DNA of 64,000 nucleotides from Anarhynchus alexandrinus (Eukaryota > Chordata > Aves > Charadriiformes > Charadriidae). Under the pieces are notes generated by a model. The model had not been told where the DNA came from. It saw nothing but the letters and a program-made list of their open reading frames with translations, and ran no database searches. Of this stretch, positions 13,001 through 24,600 are shown in pieces. The stretch is from NCBI GenBank assembly GCA_008711295.1, contig VUYV01000089.1, forward strand, positions 1,291,270-1,355,269, written 5' to 3'. Made by a program: the position numbers and the translations under genes. How positions within the stretch are numbered: the first letter of the stretch is position 1; the number at the start of each line of letters is the position of its first letter.

Positions 13001-13219
13001 AGATTCAGATTTCCACCAGATGGCTGGAAAAGAGATGGGAATCATGAGGTACTCCATCCAGCAATCATCAAAACAGAAATGTGATACGGTCTTTATTCCT
13101 TTTTAGACAGCAGAAGCAGTTTCAGAGGAAGTGAAATATTGAAAAAAGCCATGATACATACTTTAATTCAGCTTACTCAGACTTCTTTTTTTTTTTTTAT
13201 TTCAGAACAGTTCAGTAGA

Positions 13220-13258
13220 AGATATTTGCATGTACAGACGAGATATTTGCATGTACAG
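13220..13258. repeat. 18-bp direct duplication, 21-bp period
   Basis: The 18-mer agatatttgcatgtacag occurs at 13220-13237 and again at 13241-13258, identical, with a 3-bp spacer. Each copy contains ATTTGCAT, an octamer-like (POU-type) motif on the reverse strand. Confidence 0.95.
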
Positions 13259-13323
13259 TGTCTCTCCTCTCTCTTATGTTTCTTTCCCAAGCTGTTTTTT
13301 CATCCATGAAACGTCTGGGCACC

Positions 13324-13343
13324 TTTTATTTTATTTTATTTTA
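13324..13343. repeat. (TTTTA)4 microsatellite
   Basis: Four perfect TTTTA units. Confidence 0.95.
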
Positions 13344-16300
13344 TACATCTGATAAGCGGTTAGTCTCCATTTACCTGTGCCTCTGTGAAATTAGTAAATT
13401 TGTCCCCGAAATATCTGAATCAAAGCTTTAATCTGAAGCATGTAATTCTTAGTTTTACAATATCCCAGTATTCATTGCATCATTGTGAAGATTTTTTTGA
13501 TTAAATTAAATTGTCTCCATGGCTGACCAGTGCATTTGTTCTGCATCAGTTAAACAAAGTAAAGCAAATATTAAAAGAAGCTATGGGAGATACTGAGTCA
13601 GCAAATATCAAAAAGCATTCATAAAAGAAGTTTAAAATGCGACCAACTAAGGGAAAAAAGGTTTAACCATGTATATTACATGTTTACAGACATAATACTA
13701 GATTATAATTGCAACTTTATCAATAATTAGAAATTGTTTGCTGTCCTGTAATGAAAATAATTTGATCAACTTTTTAAAGCCTAGCTGTTGCAGAAAACAT
13801 CACCCAGAGACTGTACTTAGCATTTTGGATGGCTATATATTCCCTAATGAAAAAGAATCATACAAAGAAGAGGTGCATTGCATCTCTGACAATTTCATTG
13901 ATTAGTATAGCAAGCATTAACCATTTATTATAGAGAAGCTATGTAATACTAGGATATTATAATCTACATCTGAAAAAAACCCAAACCTTCTATAATCATG
14001 ACAGACCTCTTGGACCAGTGTTCTCCTGAGTAATTAATAATTTTTTGAATATTTTCTTATTGAGAATAATTCTCTTCTGCTATAGATCTTTTTCCTGTTC
14101 CTTTGTTCTAATGCATCACTAGTATCTATTTTCTGTAGTTCTGTTTACAAAGTTCTCCAATCTGGATTGGAGTGTTCTATTAACATTTTAAAGTAAAGTA
14201 AAGATTTTAAGTTTTGCATTCTGAATATTTAAAAGTAACTAAGTAATTTCCAGGTATGGATATGAAAAATTAAGCTATTTTCTTCTTCTCTTAATATTCT
14301 CATTTAGCTCAATAACATTCTCTGGGTTGCACAATTTCCGCACTTTCCTCTAAAAATGTTTTTATTTTGAATACTTCGTGTTTTTAAACTGGACAGAGTT
14401 CTACCTGAAATTTTCAGCCATCTCTGCTTCTTCTACTGAAAAATACCAATCCTTGTGGCTCAAGACTATGATTTCTTGAAATAAAAGAGCAATTATACAA
14501 ACACAAATGAGTGGACAATAATGCGTGCATTTTAAGACAAAGGTTCACAAAGTACAGATGCATACTGCCTCTGTTTGCATGAGCACAGCAGTAACTATTT
14601 CTATGTCTTACAAGTGGGTCTCAGCTTCATTTTGAACAACACACTCTTCACTGTGGACAAGGTCGAGAATAGCCAAGTTCCTTATTCACTGGGTTACAGC
14701 TTCAGAAATGGCAAAAGAGTTATTTTCAATTTAAGCTCCAAGTCTTGTCACTAAAAGGACTTCCGGTGAAGCAGAATTTAAAGCACAAGTTTTCTTTGCC
14801 TCTGATTTCACACAGGAAACATAACTGTGGAGCAGATGGCAATGCAACATCAGCTTTAAACAGTCCTGGCCTTTTAACAGGAGTAGCCTTATCCTGCCTT
14901 TATTATATGCATTTTCATAACAGTTCTGGAAGTTAGCAGAGCTCATAATCTGTGTCCCTCCTAAAAGTGCTGCAAAACACTTGGAAAACGTCACAACTGA
15001 AACAAAGGAGAGTTTCTATTTCACAGCCACCAGAAAGGTACGGTGCACTAGATTTACATCAGTATGCTGGCCAGCTCTTCTCTCACGCTGCGTAAAGTGT
15101 AGATCTTCTTGACAGATACTTTGACTGAGCAGAAAAGTCCCTACCTGACCTCAAATCAAAGAGAGGTAATGGCCAATGGGTACCATGGGAAAAACTTATT
15201 TCTTTGTCTTCATTCCAGCCCCGGTGCCAGCTACCTTCAAAGTCACTCTTGCATCTGTAGGCGCACAATAAAGGAGCCTCTGACTATCAAAACAGGTGGT
15301 TAAGTCCCTAGCCACTTACTTTACAGTAGCTAGGGTTTTAAAATGTTTTTAAATGAGATTTTTCTTTCGTAAGATGTGTATTTTAAGAACATAGATGAAA
15401 ATTTCACTATAAAAACAAATATCAACAACGTTAAAATTAAAGATGGTTTAAGATATAAAGATCTTCAAAAGTAATTATTCTGTGTTCATAACAACAATAA
15501 AAATTAATGAACAGTCATACAACAGCCTTATTTCATCATTATTTCTACTTTATTACTATGATGTATTTCTCATGTTTCCAATAGTGGCAAAGCAGCTTCC
15601 TTCGTTGTCCCTGGAGTCAGAATACCCAGCAGGAGAGCATTTCTCTCAGAGGTATTCCTCCTCATTTCTGTCTGTATTTAGCTAGCCTGCTCATATTTTT
15701 TATTCCACCCTATCCTTTATGAATATTTAATTAAACACCTAAGCTTGCCATTTGAGATCTAGAAGTGAAGCTGCTACCAGGCAGTTTGCTGCTTAGTATT
15801 GCCTCTTGGGACAGCTCACCAGAAGCCTTGTTAGCACCTCCTCTTCTCATGGGTAGATTAAAAAAAAAAGTTTAACCTAAGCCTAAACCCAGACTCCTTG
15901 CACTGGGTGTGGGTGCCCAGGCCAGGCCATCATGGAGGGCTGCCCCGAACCGGACACAGTGGGTTCCAGCCGGCTCCAACCGACCCACCGCAGGACATGG
16001 CTGAGCCCCGCAGCCACCACGGTGGCGCTGCGGGAAAGCCTCTGTCAGAAAGGGCAAAACGCTGCCCGGCAGCCGGGGCTGAGGGGAACAGTGTGAGAGA
16101 CAGCCCTGCCAGCCCCCAGGGGAGAGGGGAAGGAGGGGAGGAGGTGCTCCAGGCCCCACCAGCAGGGATCCCCTGTAACCCCTGGGGACACTATGCCAGA
16201 GAACATTTATACTGAACGACTGAAGCCTGTGGAGAGGACCCCATGGAGGCGAAGGGGAAAGGCATGAGGAGGAAGGAGCAGCAGAGAAGAGCTGCTACAG

Positions 16301-16397
16301 GATTAGCCACAATCCTCAATTCCCCATTTGCCCTTGGCAGGGAGGAGTTAGAGCTGTCGGGAATGAAGGAGAGAAGTTGAGCCTGGAAAAAAGTGTT

Positions 16398-16674
16398 TGT
16401 GGAGGATGAGGGGTAATGGCTTCAAACTGGAAAAAGGTAGATTTAGATTAAATATTAGGAAGAAATTTTTCACTCTGAAGGTGGTGAGACACTGGAACAG
16501 GTTGCACAGGGAAGTTGTGGATGCCCAATCCCTGGAAGTGTTTAAGACCAGGCTGGATGGGGCTTTGTGCAACCTGGTCTAGTGGGAGGTGTCCCTGCCC
16601 ATGGCAGGGGGGTTGGAACTAGGTGATCTTCAAGGTCCCTTCCAACCTAAACCATTCTATGATTCTATGATTCT
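16398..16674 (+). mobile_element. CR1: CR1 LINE 3' end nested inside the LTR
   Basis: This holds the last part of CR1 ORF2 (61-aa open stretch with the 'RHWNRLHREVV' block), the stop, the 3' UTR with the CCTGCC/GGCAGG hairpin, and a tail of ATTCTATG units ending at 16674. The 7-bp AAGTGTT occurs immediately before (16391-16397) and after (16675-16681). This is a candidate target-site duplication, notable because CR1 often lacks clear ones. The host LTR is continuous across the site when compared with its sister copy at 58.7 kb, so the insertion postdates the LTR. Confidence 0.93.
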
Positions 16675-16721
16675 AAGTGTTGTTTTAATTCTTTTTTTCT
16701 TTGTTTCTTTATTTGATTGGC

Positions 16722-16727
16722 AATAAA
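16722..16727 (+). promoter_or_regulatory. AATAAA poly(A) signal of the LTR
   Basis: It lies in 'gattggcaataaa', the same position as the antisense TTTATT at 58904-58909 in the sister LTR. This sets the sense strand of both. Confidence 0.7.
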
Positions 16728-17694
16728 TTTATTTTTCCCCAAGGCGAGTCTGTTTTGCCCATAACTGTAACTAATACGTGATCTCCCTGTCTTTATCTCA
16801 ACCTATGAGCTTTTCCATCCTATTTTCTGCTCCTATCCCGTTTAAGGAGGGGGAGTGAGTGAGCAGCTGGGTGGGCTTCTGGCTGCTGGCCAAAGCTAAC
16901 CCACCACACTTCTGCATGCTACTTGTCTCCTCTCCACTTCCATCTCCTTATGTATTTGTTTTTGCCAGATTCAGAAGCAGTGTGACTCACAGGTGTCCCT
17001 CAACCTATCTGTGTGCCTTTACTGGGGATGTTGCCAGAAAGTCGTCCTTGAGTTTTTTACAAGGCTCTCTTTCTAATAAGTACACAGAATTTCTATGCAA
17101 GGCAGCTTAACTATTGTATGTTCCCACACAGCTACGTGTGGGAACTGCTTAAGCCAGGAATAATTACTCGGAGGTATCAGTCAAATACATTCTTCAGTCG
17201 GACAAGAGAGTTTTTTTCTCACAGTGTTTTTTAGGATTTATAAATTGTTTCATCAAAAAGGGACACCAAAATGTGGATTTTAACAGTTTGAACCCCTCTA
17301 TTCACATTTACTCAGATTTCATTTGATCAGTATTTCTATACGTGTAAGCCTACCTGTTGCCTATCTGTTCACCAAGCCTTCAGGTATGTTTTGCCTCCAT
17401 TTCCTGATCTCTCTTATTCTTTTCTTTCTATTAAATTGACCTGTATGTTCTGCTCTCCAAACCTCCTTTATATATCAGGAGAAAAAAGAAGCACATGCTC
17501 AATTTTCTCTCTTCCATTTGCTGATCTTTACAGTTACATAGCATTTTCCTATGCTGCTTTGAATGTCAGAAGGGAGTTAAGAAGAATAAAAAAAAATACA
17601 CATGAAAAAAGATTCAATTTAACAGAATGAAACAGCCAATAAGCTTTCAAAATAGACAGTCAAATAATTAGATTCTAGCAGAAAATCACAGAAT

Positions 17695-17742
17695 TGCCAC
17701 TGCTAGAAATATTTAGAATGCCACTGCTAGAAATATTCAGAG
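17695..17742. repeat. 24-bp tandem duplication (two copies)
   Basis: Two adjacent copies begin tgccactgctagaaatatt, at 17695 and 17719. They differ at few positions near their ends. Confidence 0.9.
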
Positions 17743-18471
17743 GCTACGCAGACTGGATATGAACATCCATCACAGATGATTTAGAAATAATGAAATGAAA
17801 CAGCTATGGACAGAAGATAATGTAGGTAACTGAGCAGAGGATTCTCTAGTTCAATAGTTATTTTTGTGACATTCTCTGGAAAATAAGCAACCCATTGTAG
17901 CTGGCAAAAGGTACGACCTATGAAGTTTTCCTACAAACATTAAATTTAATTCTGCGTCACAACTAGCTTGAATATTATCCCTATTAGTTTTGTCAGCAAC
18001 TCCCTCTTAGACTGAATGTATTAACTCAGATTCATTCTTCTCTTTTCTGTTAGACTGGGAACAGATGAGACAGGGTCAACTGCTACCATCATGATATTAA
18101 TCTCAGAACAATGTCTCTAAATTCCATATGCAATTTTACAGCCACATGAAAACTACACTTAGAGTAGATGCACAATTTATAGATTAACTTTCTTTCTCGA
18201 TTCTTATTCCACAATAAAGCTGTTTCAGCTGAGGAGAATTCAAAAAGAATGTAAAACTTAATAGCATACACATTAACCATCTTTGATTAATGCCAGAATT
18301 TTAACAAGGAAGAAATACAATCTTTTGCAAAACAAGATATCAGGATACTTCTGCGAACATAATTTAATTTTAAATCATCATTCACTCTTGATTGCAATTA
18401 GAGTTTAACTTATTAAATACCATCTGTTTTCTAAACATCAAGGAGTAGTCTGAAAAGATGTCTCTAAAGGG

Positions 18472-18502
18472 AAAAAAAAACCACAAAAAACCCCCAAAAA
18501 CC
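18472..18502. repeat. A/C-rich low-complexity tract
   Basis: A run of A9 is followed by alternating short C and A runs (ccac, a6, c5, a5, cc). Confidence 0.85.
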
Positions 18503-19076
18503 TTGTGCCAGCTTGTTTATCATTGCTTTGTATATGGAATTTTTAACCCTGTAACAAAGAAAAGAAAAAGTTGACCAATATGATAATAAATGAATATGCT
18601 AAAAGGATGAGAATGCAATGAATAATAAACTTTTGCAGAAACATCTGAGCTTGCACATACTTCCCCTTTTCCTATATTTACCTCTAAGTAGACCAGGGAA
18701 ATCTACACAGAAGTACAATTTAAAATAATTTTTTTCAAACTAATTTCCTCTTTTTTTTTTTTAATAAATTTATTAATGATTATTGTGCTTTAAATTCTTC
18801 TTAGAAAAATAAAATCTATGGACCAAAGCCCTTATGGTGCACTCAAGTCCCAGAATAGTCAGTGGAACTCCAGCAGTCACAAGTGTTACTCAAGCTGAAC
18901 TGACTGCATTACAGGAGCCCAGGAGACTAGAGCAGTTCATGGAAGAAGGAAACGGAGAAGTTCCCATTACAGAAACACATACCATTTCCATATAAAATTC
19001 ACACAGTTTAAGGTCATATGAAACCAGTAGATCATGGAGTCTCATATCCTGTCTATTACTGCTACACTTTGCTACT

Positions 19077-19138
19077 ATTTTATTATTATTATTATTGCTA
19101 TTATATTATTATTATTGCTATTATTGCTATTATATTGC
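19077..19138. repeat. Interrupted (ATT)n microsatellite with GCTATT variants
   Basis: About 60 bases of ATT units are interrupted at intervals by GCT, giving a higher-order pattern of attattgctattat. It directly abuts the inverted repeat at 19141-19193. Confidence 0.9.
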
Positions 19139-19140
19139 TT

Positions 19141-19193
19141 ACTGCAGAGGTGATTCCATAAAATGTAGCAATAATAGGAATCACCTCTGTAGT
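19141..19193. repeat. Inverted repeat, 17-bp arms with 19-bp loop
   Basis: The left arm actgcagaggtgattcc (19141-19157) pairs with the right arm ggaatcacctctgtagt (19177-19193), 16 of 17 positions matching. The 19-base spacer is AT-rich. The single mismatch is G opposite T in RNA terms, so a transcript could form a near-perfect stem. It may be a hairpin-forming DNA site, a remnant of a small transposon terminus pair, or a microsatellite-associated palindrome. Its function is unknown. Confidence 0.85.
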
Positions 19194-21320
19194 GAACCCA
19201 ATAATTTATGTTTAATTCATTTATACATTGCATTTGATGAAACTATGTCTTCTGGAAAGATTCACTGTTGTGATCTGAAAATACTGAAGAGGTGGAAAAC
19301 CCACTGTTTGTCTTGCAAATTTGTTTCCAAGGTAACAATTTCCATTAATTTGTGTCTAGGAAACTGATAACATTCCATCTCTTATGCTGAAAGTCTTGTT
19401 ATAGGCAAAAATGAGACATCTTAAACATAAAGCCAAGGATTTGTTGTTAATGTAATTGTGATCTTAACAATCTAATAACGGAATTAGTTCACATTTTCTG
19501 TGTAATTAGTATTACACAGAAAAACAGGTAAGAAACAAAATATCAAAATAATATAGTTAAAATTACTGTACAGAAGCAGCCTAGCATCTGCCCCTTCCTC
19601 AGATTTTACAGTAACTCTTCCCCTACCCCCTGGGTCCCAAAGTCAATGACTTCAGTCTATGGATGGCTGTGGTGAGAAGCTAACATCTCGAGTCTTACCC
19701 TGGAAGCAATATGACATCGAAGTTAATGCTTTATATCTCAGAATGAGGAAGAAGCTTTAGGTTGTTTTTATGTTTGGTAACATGCTTTTCATGGTGATCT
19801 TTCTCTATGGTCTGCAACTCCATGTAGCATCCAAACTTACTACATATGGAGTGTTTTTACTTATGTTAAGCACTTCATTTTTGTTCTCTTTGTTCCTTAA
19901 AACTAGCTTTTCCCACCCCCAGGTCTGTGCTTCTTTAACTGGTCACTGGAGGGCTGTTTATAGCCACGTCCTCCAGTGCCTGTCTCTGCCCCATCTCTTA
20001 CCATCCCATGCCCTCCTTTACACGGCATCCTGTGCCTCCACTTTTGAGACCTGTCATACCAAGCCTGTACTCCTCTACCCTATATCATTAACTTAGAGAT
20101 TTGCATGATTTTGTTTAATGCTTAGTTCTTCAAAGAATAAATACATTGACTTGGCTTCTTGAACCAGACTTTTTGTTCGTGGTAAACATGCATCACTCCA
20201 TTAATTCTACTGCAGTTGTGAAGATTCACACAGCCTGTGGGCCTGTCTTGGGAGAAGAAAAGTCTTTGAATATATTTTAGAAACCCTTGTTTTGTACAGT
20301 TTTTTTTCTAATTTTTCCTCTTCCTTTCCCCATATTTGCTTTTCTTCATATGCACAACAAGATTTAATATCAATTTTGTATCTAAAAAAAAGTAAGTTAT
20401 CCTTTCTCCTTTACTTTGTGATCCCTAATCTACCTGATAATATTTTTAGTTTGCTCTGGGAACAGTTAGAATAGTCTGAAGCAGCACCTTTCTACGCTGT
20501 TCTACAACTTACTGGAAAAAAGCAATTTGTATGATTCTTCTCAAATACCTATCCAGTCAGAAGCTGGATAAGTGAGTTCTTACAAGTGTTTGAGTTATAG
20601 CAAAGATTTGATCAGGAAAAAAAAAGGCAATCCTGTGTACGTGTGAAACTAGGAAAATCGATGTTTCAGAAATGATTGCATTTACTAGGCAGTAAACTTG
20701 AATCCCCAGTATTTCTGCCCATTGTATTCTAATGCTCCTGCCCTTACCTGTAGTAGACTCAGGGTTATGCTATGGCATATGTAACCAGGTTGTGTTCACC
20801 CTCCCCATGAGTGGGGCAAATTATGATATGTCTGGTGATAGACAAAGAATATGTATGTATTTACATTATTTGCTGTAGTTTAGTGAAACAGCGTATTATT
20901 TGCAATTCAGAGAAATGCATGTTTTGCCATTAACAATACTGATGTTTCTACATCAATCTGACACTAGCTTCATAAAATATATTTATCAAAACTTGGTGGG
21001 TAGGTACATATGGTAAAATAATAACAGAAAAGTAATCACTTTTTAAAATCACACAGTATTTTAATTAATTTGATATTTTAACTTTTTACATGTTTAAGTA
21101 TTTCAGTCATCTGGTATATTAATTTCTTCAAAAATTCAACTCAACTGGAGCTTTCTGAAACTGTAATCCAAGGGGGAAGACAAAACGACAAAGAAAAGGA
21201 AGAATGAGGGCAGCATCTATACAAAAAGATAATGGTCAGGATGGTCAGGATACTACTAATTAGAAAGCTCAGGTAGGATTTGGAAAAGAGAAAGACAGTC
21301 AGGTGAAAGCAGAGAGTTAT
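19194..21320. other. AT-rich stretch without recognised genes
   Basis: Short ORFs only and no repeat family was identified. A 9-bp tandem repeat (atggtcagg twice) lies at 21232-21249. GTTAT at 21316-21320 is the left target duplication of the next element. Confidence 0.55.
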
Positions 21321-21689
21321 TGTCGTGGTTTGGCCTCAGCTGGCAACAAAGAATCGTGTGGCCGCTCGCTCAATCCCCACAGCCATGGGGAAAATTGGAA
21401 GAAAAAGGCAAAACTCATGGGTTGAGACAAAGGCAGTTTAACAGACCAGCAAACGAAGGAGAAAAACAGTAACAATATCACTGATAAAGGAATATACAAA
21501 CGTGTTTACGGTACCGCCACTCACCGACTGGACCTGGACCACCCCAGCCTGCTCCGAGCAGCAACCTCCTGCCACCTGCCCTGGCCAGCTCCCCCCTATA
21601 GCCTGGGCATGGCTCACATGGGATGGGATACCTGTGTCCCTTGCTGCATCCCTGGGGAAATTAACCCCATCCCTGCCAGAACGAGGACA
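21321..21689 (-). mobile_element. Solo ERV LTR (ERVL-like, 369 bp)
   Basis: The element runs from TGTCGTGGTTTGG to GAGGACA, so it has TG...CA ends. It is flanked by perfect 5-bp direct repeats, GTTAT (21316-21320 and 21690-21694). Five-base duplications are typical of class III (ERVL) and some class I ERVs. The minus strand is taken as sense because its start (tgtcctcgttctgg) resembles the U3 start of a widespread avian LTR group that I recognise. The segment around the expected TATA box is altered or deleted. No viral genes flank it. The incidental ORFs at 21438-21710 (-) and 21502-21723 (+) are not genes. Confidence 0.83.
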
Positions 21690-24600
21690 GTTATTTAAAA
21701 CTCTAGTCACTCATGAAGCATGAAAAAATCTGTTTGTACAATACCTGACACAATGATGTCCTCTGGGAGGACTCAATGATACAGGGCTAACAAATCAAAA
21801 ATACAGGACATGAAACCAGGAACTACCTTGCTTGTCTCTCTTGTTTCATAGACATAGAATTGTTAGACTGTTGTTTGACAACAGATATGGCTCCAAGGCT
21901 CCTGCTTTAAAAACCTGGCAGAGAACTTCCTTTCTATAAAATCATCTTGCAGCTCAAAGATGTCAATGGTGATTGGATGCCATTCTTTTACCATCAAGCA
22001 CCATCAAAAACCCACATAGAAACAGTCACCTGATCTTCTGCAAGAGGTGTAGAAATAGAAAAAAATCCCAGAAATCTAGCATGAACTCTGAAGTGCACTG
22101 TGAATTACTAGGGTTAACCAATAAAAATGGACTTGCATGTCTATGTTTGATTACAATCAGATGTTTGGTAGTGGGAGATCCTATGGTCCTCAGATCTGGT
22201 ACTACTGACAGTGGGGGCCATAGCCTGATTATGGGACAGAAGCTGAATTCTGTTTTGAATTAAGTCTTTGACTTTACACCTCAAAGAACAAGTCAAACTT
22301 CTGAAATTAAAAAAAAATAAATATCAAAAGCAATCACATTAACAAAACACCTCTTCTTAACATCCGAGGCCAGAAAATAAAGAGCTAAAGGGGTTTATCA
22401 ACATTCTTCAGTCATTGCAAATGGTGAATGGTTTAACTGTTCCACCTGTATTTCAGGTAAAGAACATTTTTAAAGAACATTTACTCTTTGATTGTAAAGT
22501 AGTACAGTGTATATGAGAGTGTGAGCAGGTGAGTGTGAGAGCACGTGTGCAAGAGAGGAGCATGTGGGGATTACGAAACTCAAATTCTAATACAAAGGCT
22601 CAGAATATATTGGGCTACTCTGAATTTTTCAGGTTCTGTGGCTTGACACAAGATATTTGCAAGGGTATTATGCAGGATAATTATATGTGCAGTTAGAAGG
22701 GCTTTTCTGACAACAAAAGATTATTTTATTTGAAGTTTATTTCTAAAAGGTCTTATTGTAGTACTTTCTCACAACATTACTAATTGCTTGAACTGTGATG
22801 ACTAGGGGTTGAGAATTGACCGACAGGAAGAAAAACAACTATGAAAAATTTTCTAATAAAAGGATATTGTATCATTTTGATCCCAAATGCAAATGCTAAA
22901 AGAAGCTAAGATACCTCTGTGAAATCAATACCTAAGGCCAAGCTCTGCTCTTCATTTCACTGATGAGCCCTCTCTTGTGCTGAATGAGAAAATACATTGA
23001 AAGTAATTAAGATAAATGTATTTTAAAAGTGAGAGCAAAAAGAGATAACAGGAGGTTTTTACGCTTGCACTTCACTTTTACAGTGTAACCTGCTTGTTAA
23101 ATGGGTACAGTCATGCTAAATCAGGGAAGTTAAATCAGGAACATATGAGGACTCATTTTTGTGGGAATTAAAAATATTAATAATAATGATAATTTAAAAT
23201 ACTCTAGGTCACTTTTCTTTGCAGTGACTCATTTTTCTGTCAAGTTCTGAATATTTACTTTCAAGATGAAGTTTTAGTGAAGCATAACCTCTTGTCCTGA
23301 AATATACAGTAACATTTCAGTCTCCAGAATTTCACAACCAGAAGTGACCTTTTGATCCTGCAAACAATATCCGAGGCACCAGAAATGGCTTATGCTTTTC
23401 ATTGGTCACCTGTGAGTGAGGAACAGGGTTTAGAATTTTTCTTAAGAGATGTCAAAAATATTCCCGCTGGACTGACTCTGAGATATAAAAATTGCTATCA
23501 GGTGCTGAGTGTTCCCAGTAGAATAAGAATCAGCTGGCTTCTTCAACCTGGCCAAAAGGAAGAACATCCTTTTAGATATTGTGTTTTTGATTATGAACTA
23601 GTGTTTAATAATTTAGTTAACACGGCTCTAAATTCAAGCAAAGGTATTACACAAGACTAGGTCTACAAAATGCACTTCAGTCCTTATTACATTAAGATTT
23701 GTAAAATGCATTTTTAGCAACTTTTTGTACCATACTGAAACAGACATCTGTGAACTAGTTAATGAATTAAAATGTGTGTAAGACTTCACGGAAAAAGGGG
23801 TAATCTGGGCTTTGTATGCAGCCTGTCGCTTCAACCTGACTAAACTTAATTCTTAGATATCGTGACTTAGGTTACAGCCTGGCTTGCTAAAACTATTGAA
23901 GTGTTGCACTGTGTGTATGCTGACATTTGATAAAACTTCTAAACTGAAACACTGGTACATTTTCAAAGATAATTTAACTGGAGACTCACACTTTCTCCAT
24001 TCGCCTTACAAGTCTTAGAAGTCATATCTGGACATCTGTTTTCTCCTCTGTCCTTCTTTTGTATACAACAGCAAGGCACGCTGGGAACAGTCTGGCTTGC
24101 ACCTGGATTCTCTACATCTTTCTTGTCATGTTACAGTTCTCCCCCCTGCTTTCACAGTGCTTCCGATGGGGAACATGACCTTTTTCTTTTCAGTGGTTTC
24201 GCAGAGAAGAAAAAGAAATAATTAAAAAAAAAAAAAGAAAGAACAATGTCTTAAGGCCATCTAAAATCAAGAAAGAAAGAAGAAAACCTATAGGAATTGG
24301 AAACACTTGGTTTCATTCATATCAAATATAGGTTTTTACAATGACACTGATAAAATACAAAAACCCTGTAAAAAAAAGCAGTAATTCAATAATACAAGAA
24401 ATTTTTCAAACAGGTAAATAATTTTAATTTCTTAAAATATTTGGTGTAATTTGCATAACATTAAAGTTATAAACAATGTTGACTTTAAAGAGTTGAGTCT
24501 GAATCATTAAATACACAGGGTTCTTTTAATCAAACACCAGCCATATCATTTATTTAGCTTGTCCTATTCCCTCTTCTCTTCATTAGCTGGTTTTGGCATG

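Larger units (their letters stand above)
10087..15898. other. Long AT-rich stretch without recognised genes
   Basis: Only short ORFs below 90 aa occur, with no domains recognised. It contains the short tandem repeats at 13220-13258 and 13324-13343. It otherwise looks single-copy and intergenic or intronic. Confidence 0.55.
15899..16908 (+). mobile_element. Solo ERV LTR (ERVL-like), interrupted by a nested CR1
   Basis: The element starts TGCACTGGG and ends AACCCACCACA. It aligns end to end with the reverse complement of 58718-59812: the start (tgcactgggtg / tgtattgggtt), 'agttgagcctgg', 'gattggcaataaa' with the poly(A) signal, 'gagtctgttttg', and the end 'aacccaccaca'. The sense strand is plus here. 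Flanks CTCCT (15894-15898) and CTTCT (16909-16913) match at 4 of 5 bases, as expected for an aged 5-bp target duplication. Minus the nested CR1 it is about 726 bp, against 1095 bp in the sister copy, so it has also lost internal sequence. The incidental 105-aa ORF at 15898-16215 is LTR sequence, not a gene. Confidence 0.85.
16909..19076. other. AT-rich stretch without recognised genes
   Basis: Short ORFs only. It includes the 24-bp tandem repeat at 17695-17742 and the A/C-rich tract at 18472-18502. Confidence 0.55.

Noticed and set aside
15898..16215. 105-aa ORF in a GC-rich stretch
   Set aside because: It falls inside the 5' part of the 15.9-kb LTR. The matching minus-strand ORF at 15872-16159 shows it is a composition effect.
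22501..22570. GT/GA-rich patch resembling the U5-like part of 958-2160
   Set aside because: Similarity is limited to composition; no shared longer word was found.
23352..23660. 102-aa ORF as a possible exon
   Set aside because: No recognised domain and no companion exons or clear coding bias. Length is within chance for a 64-kb window.
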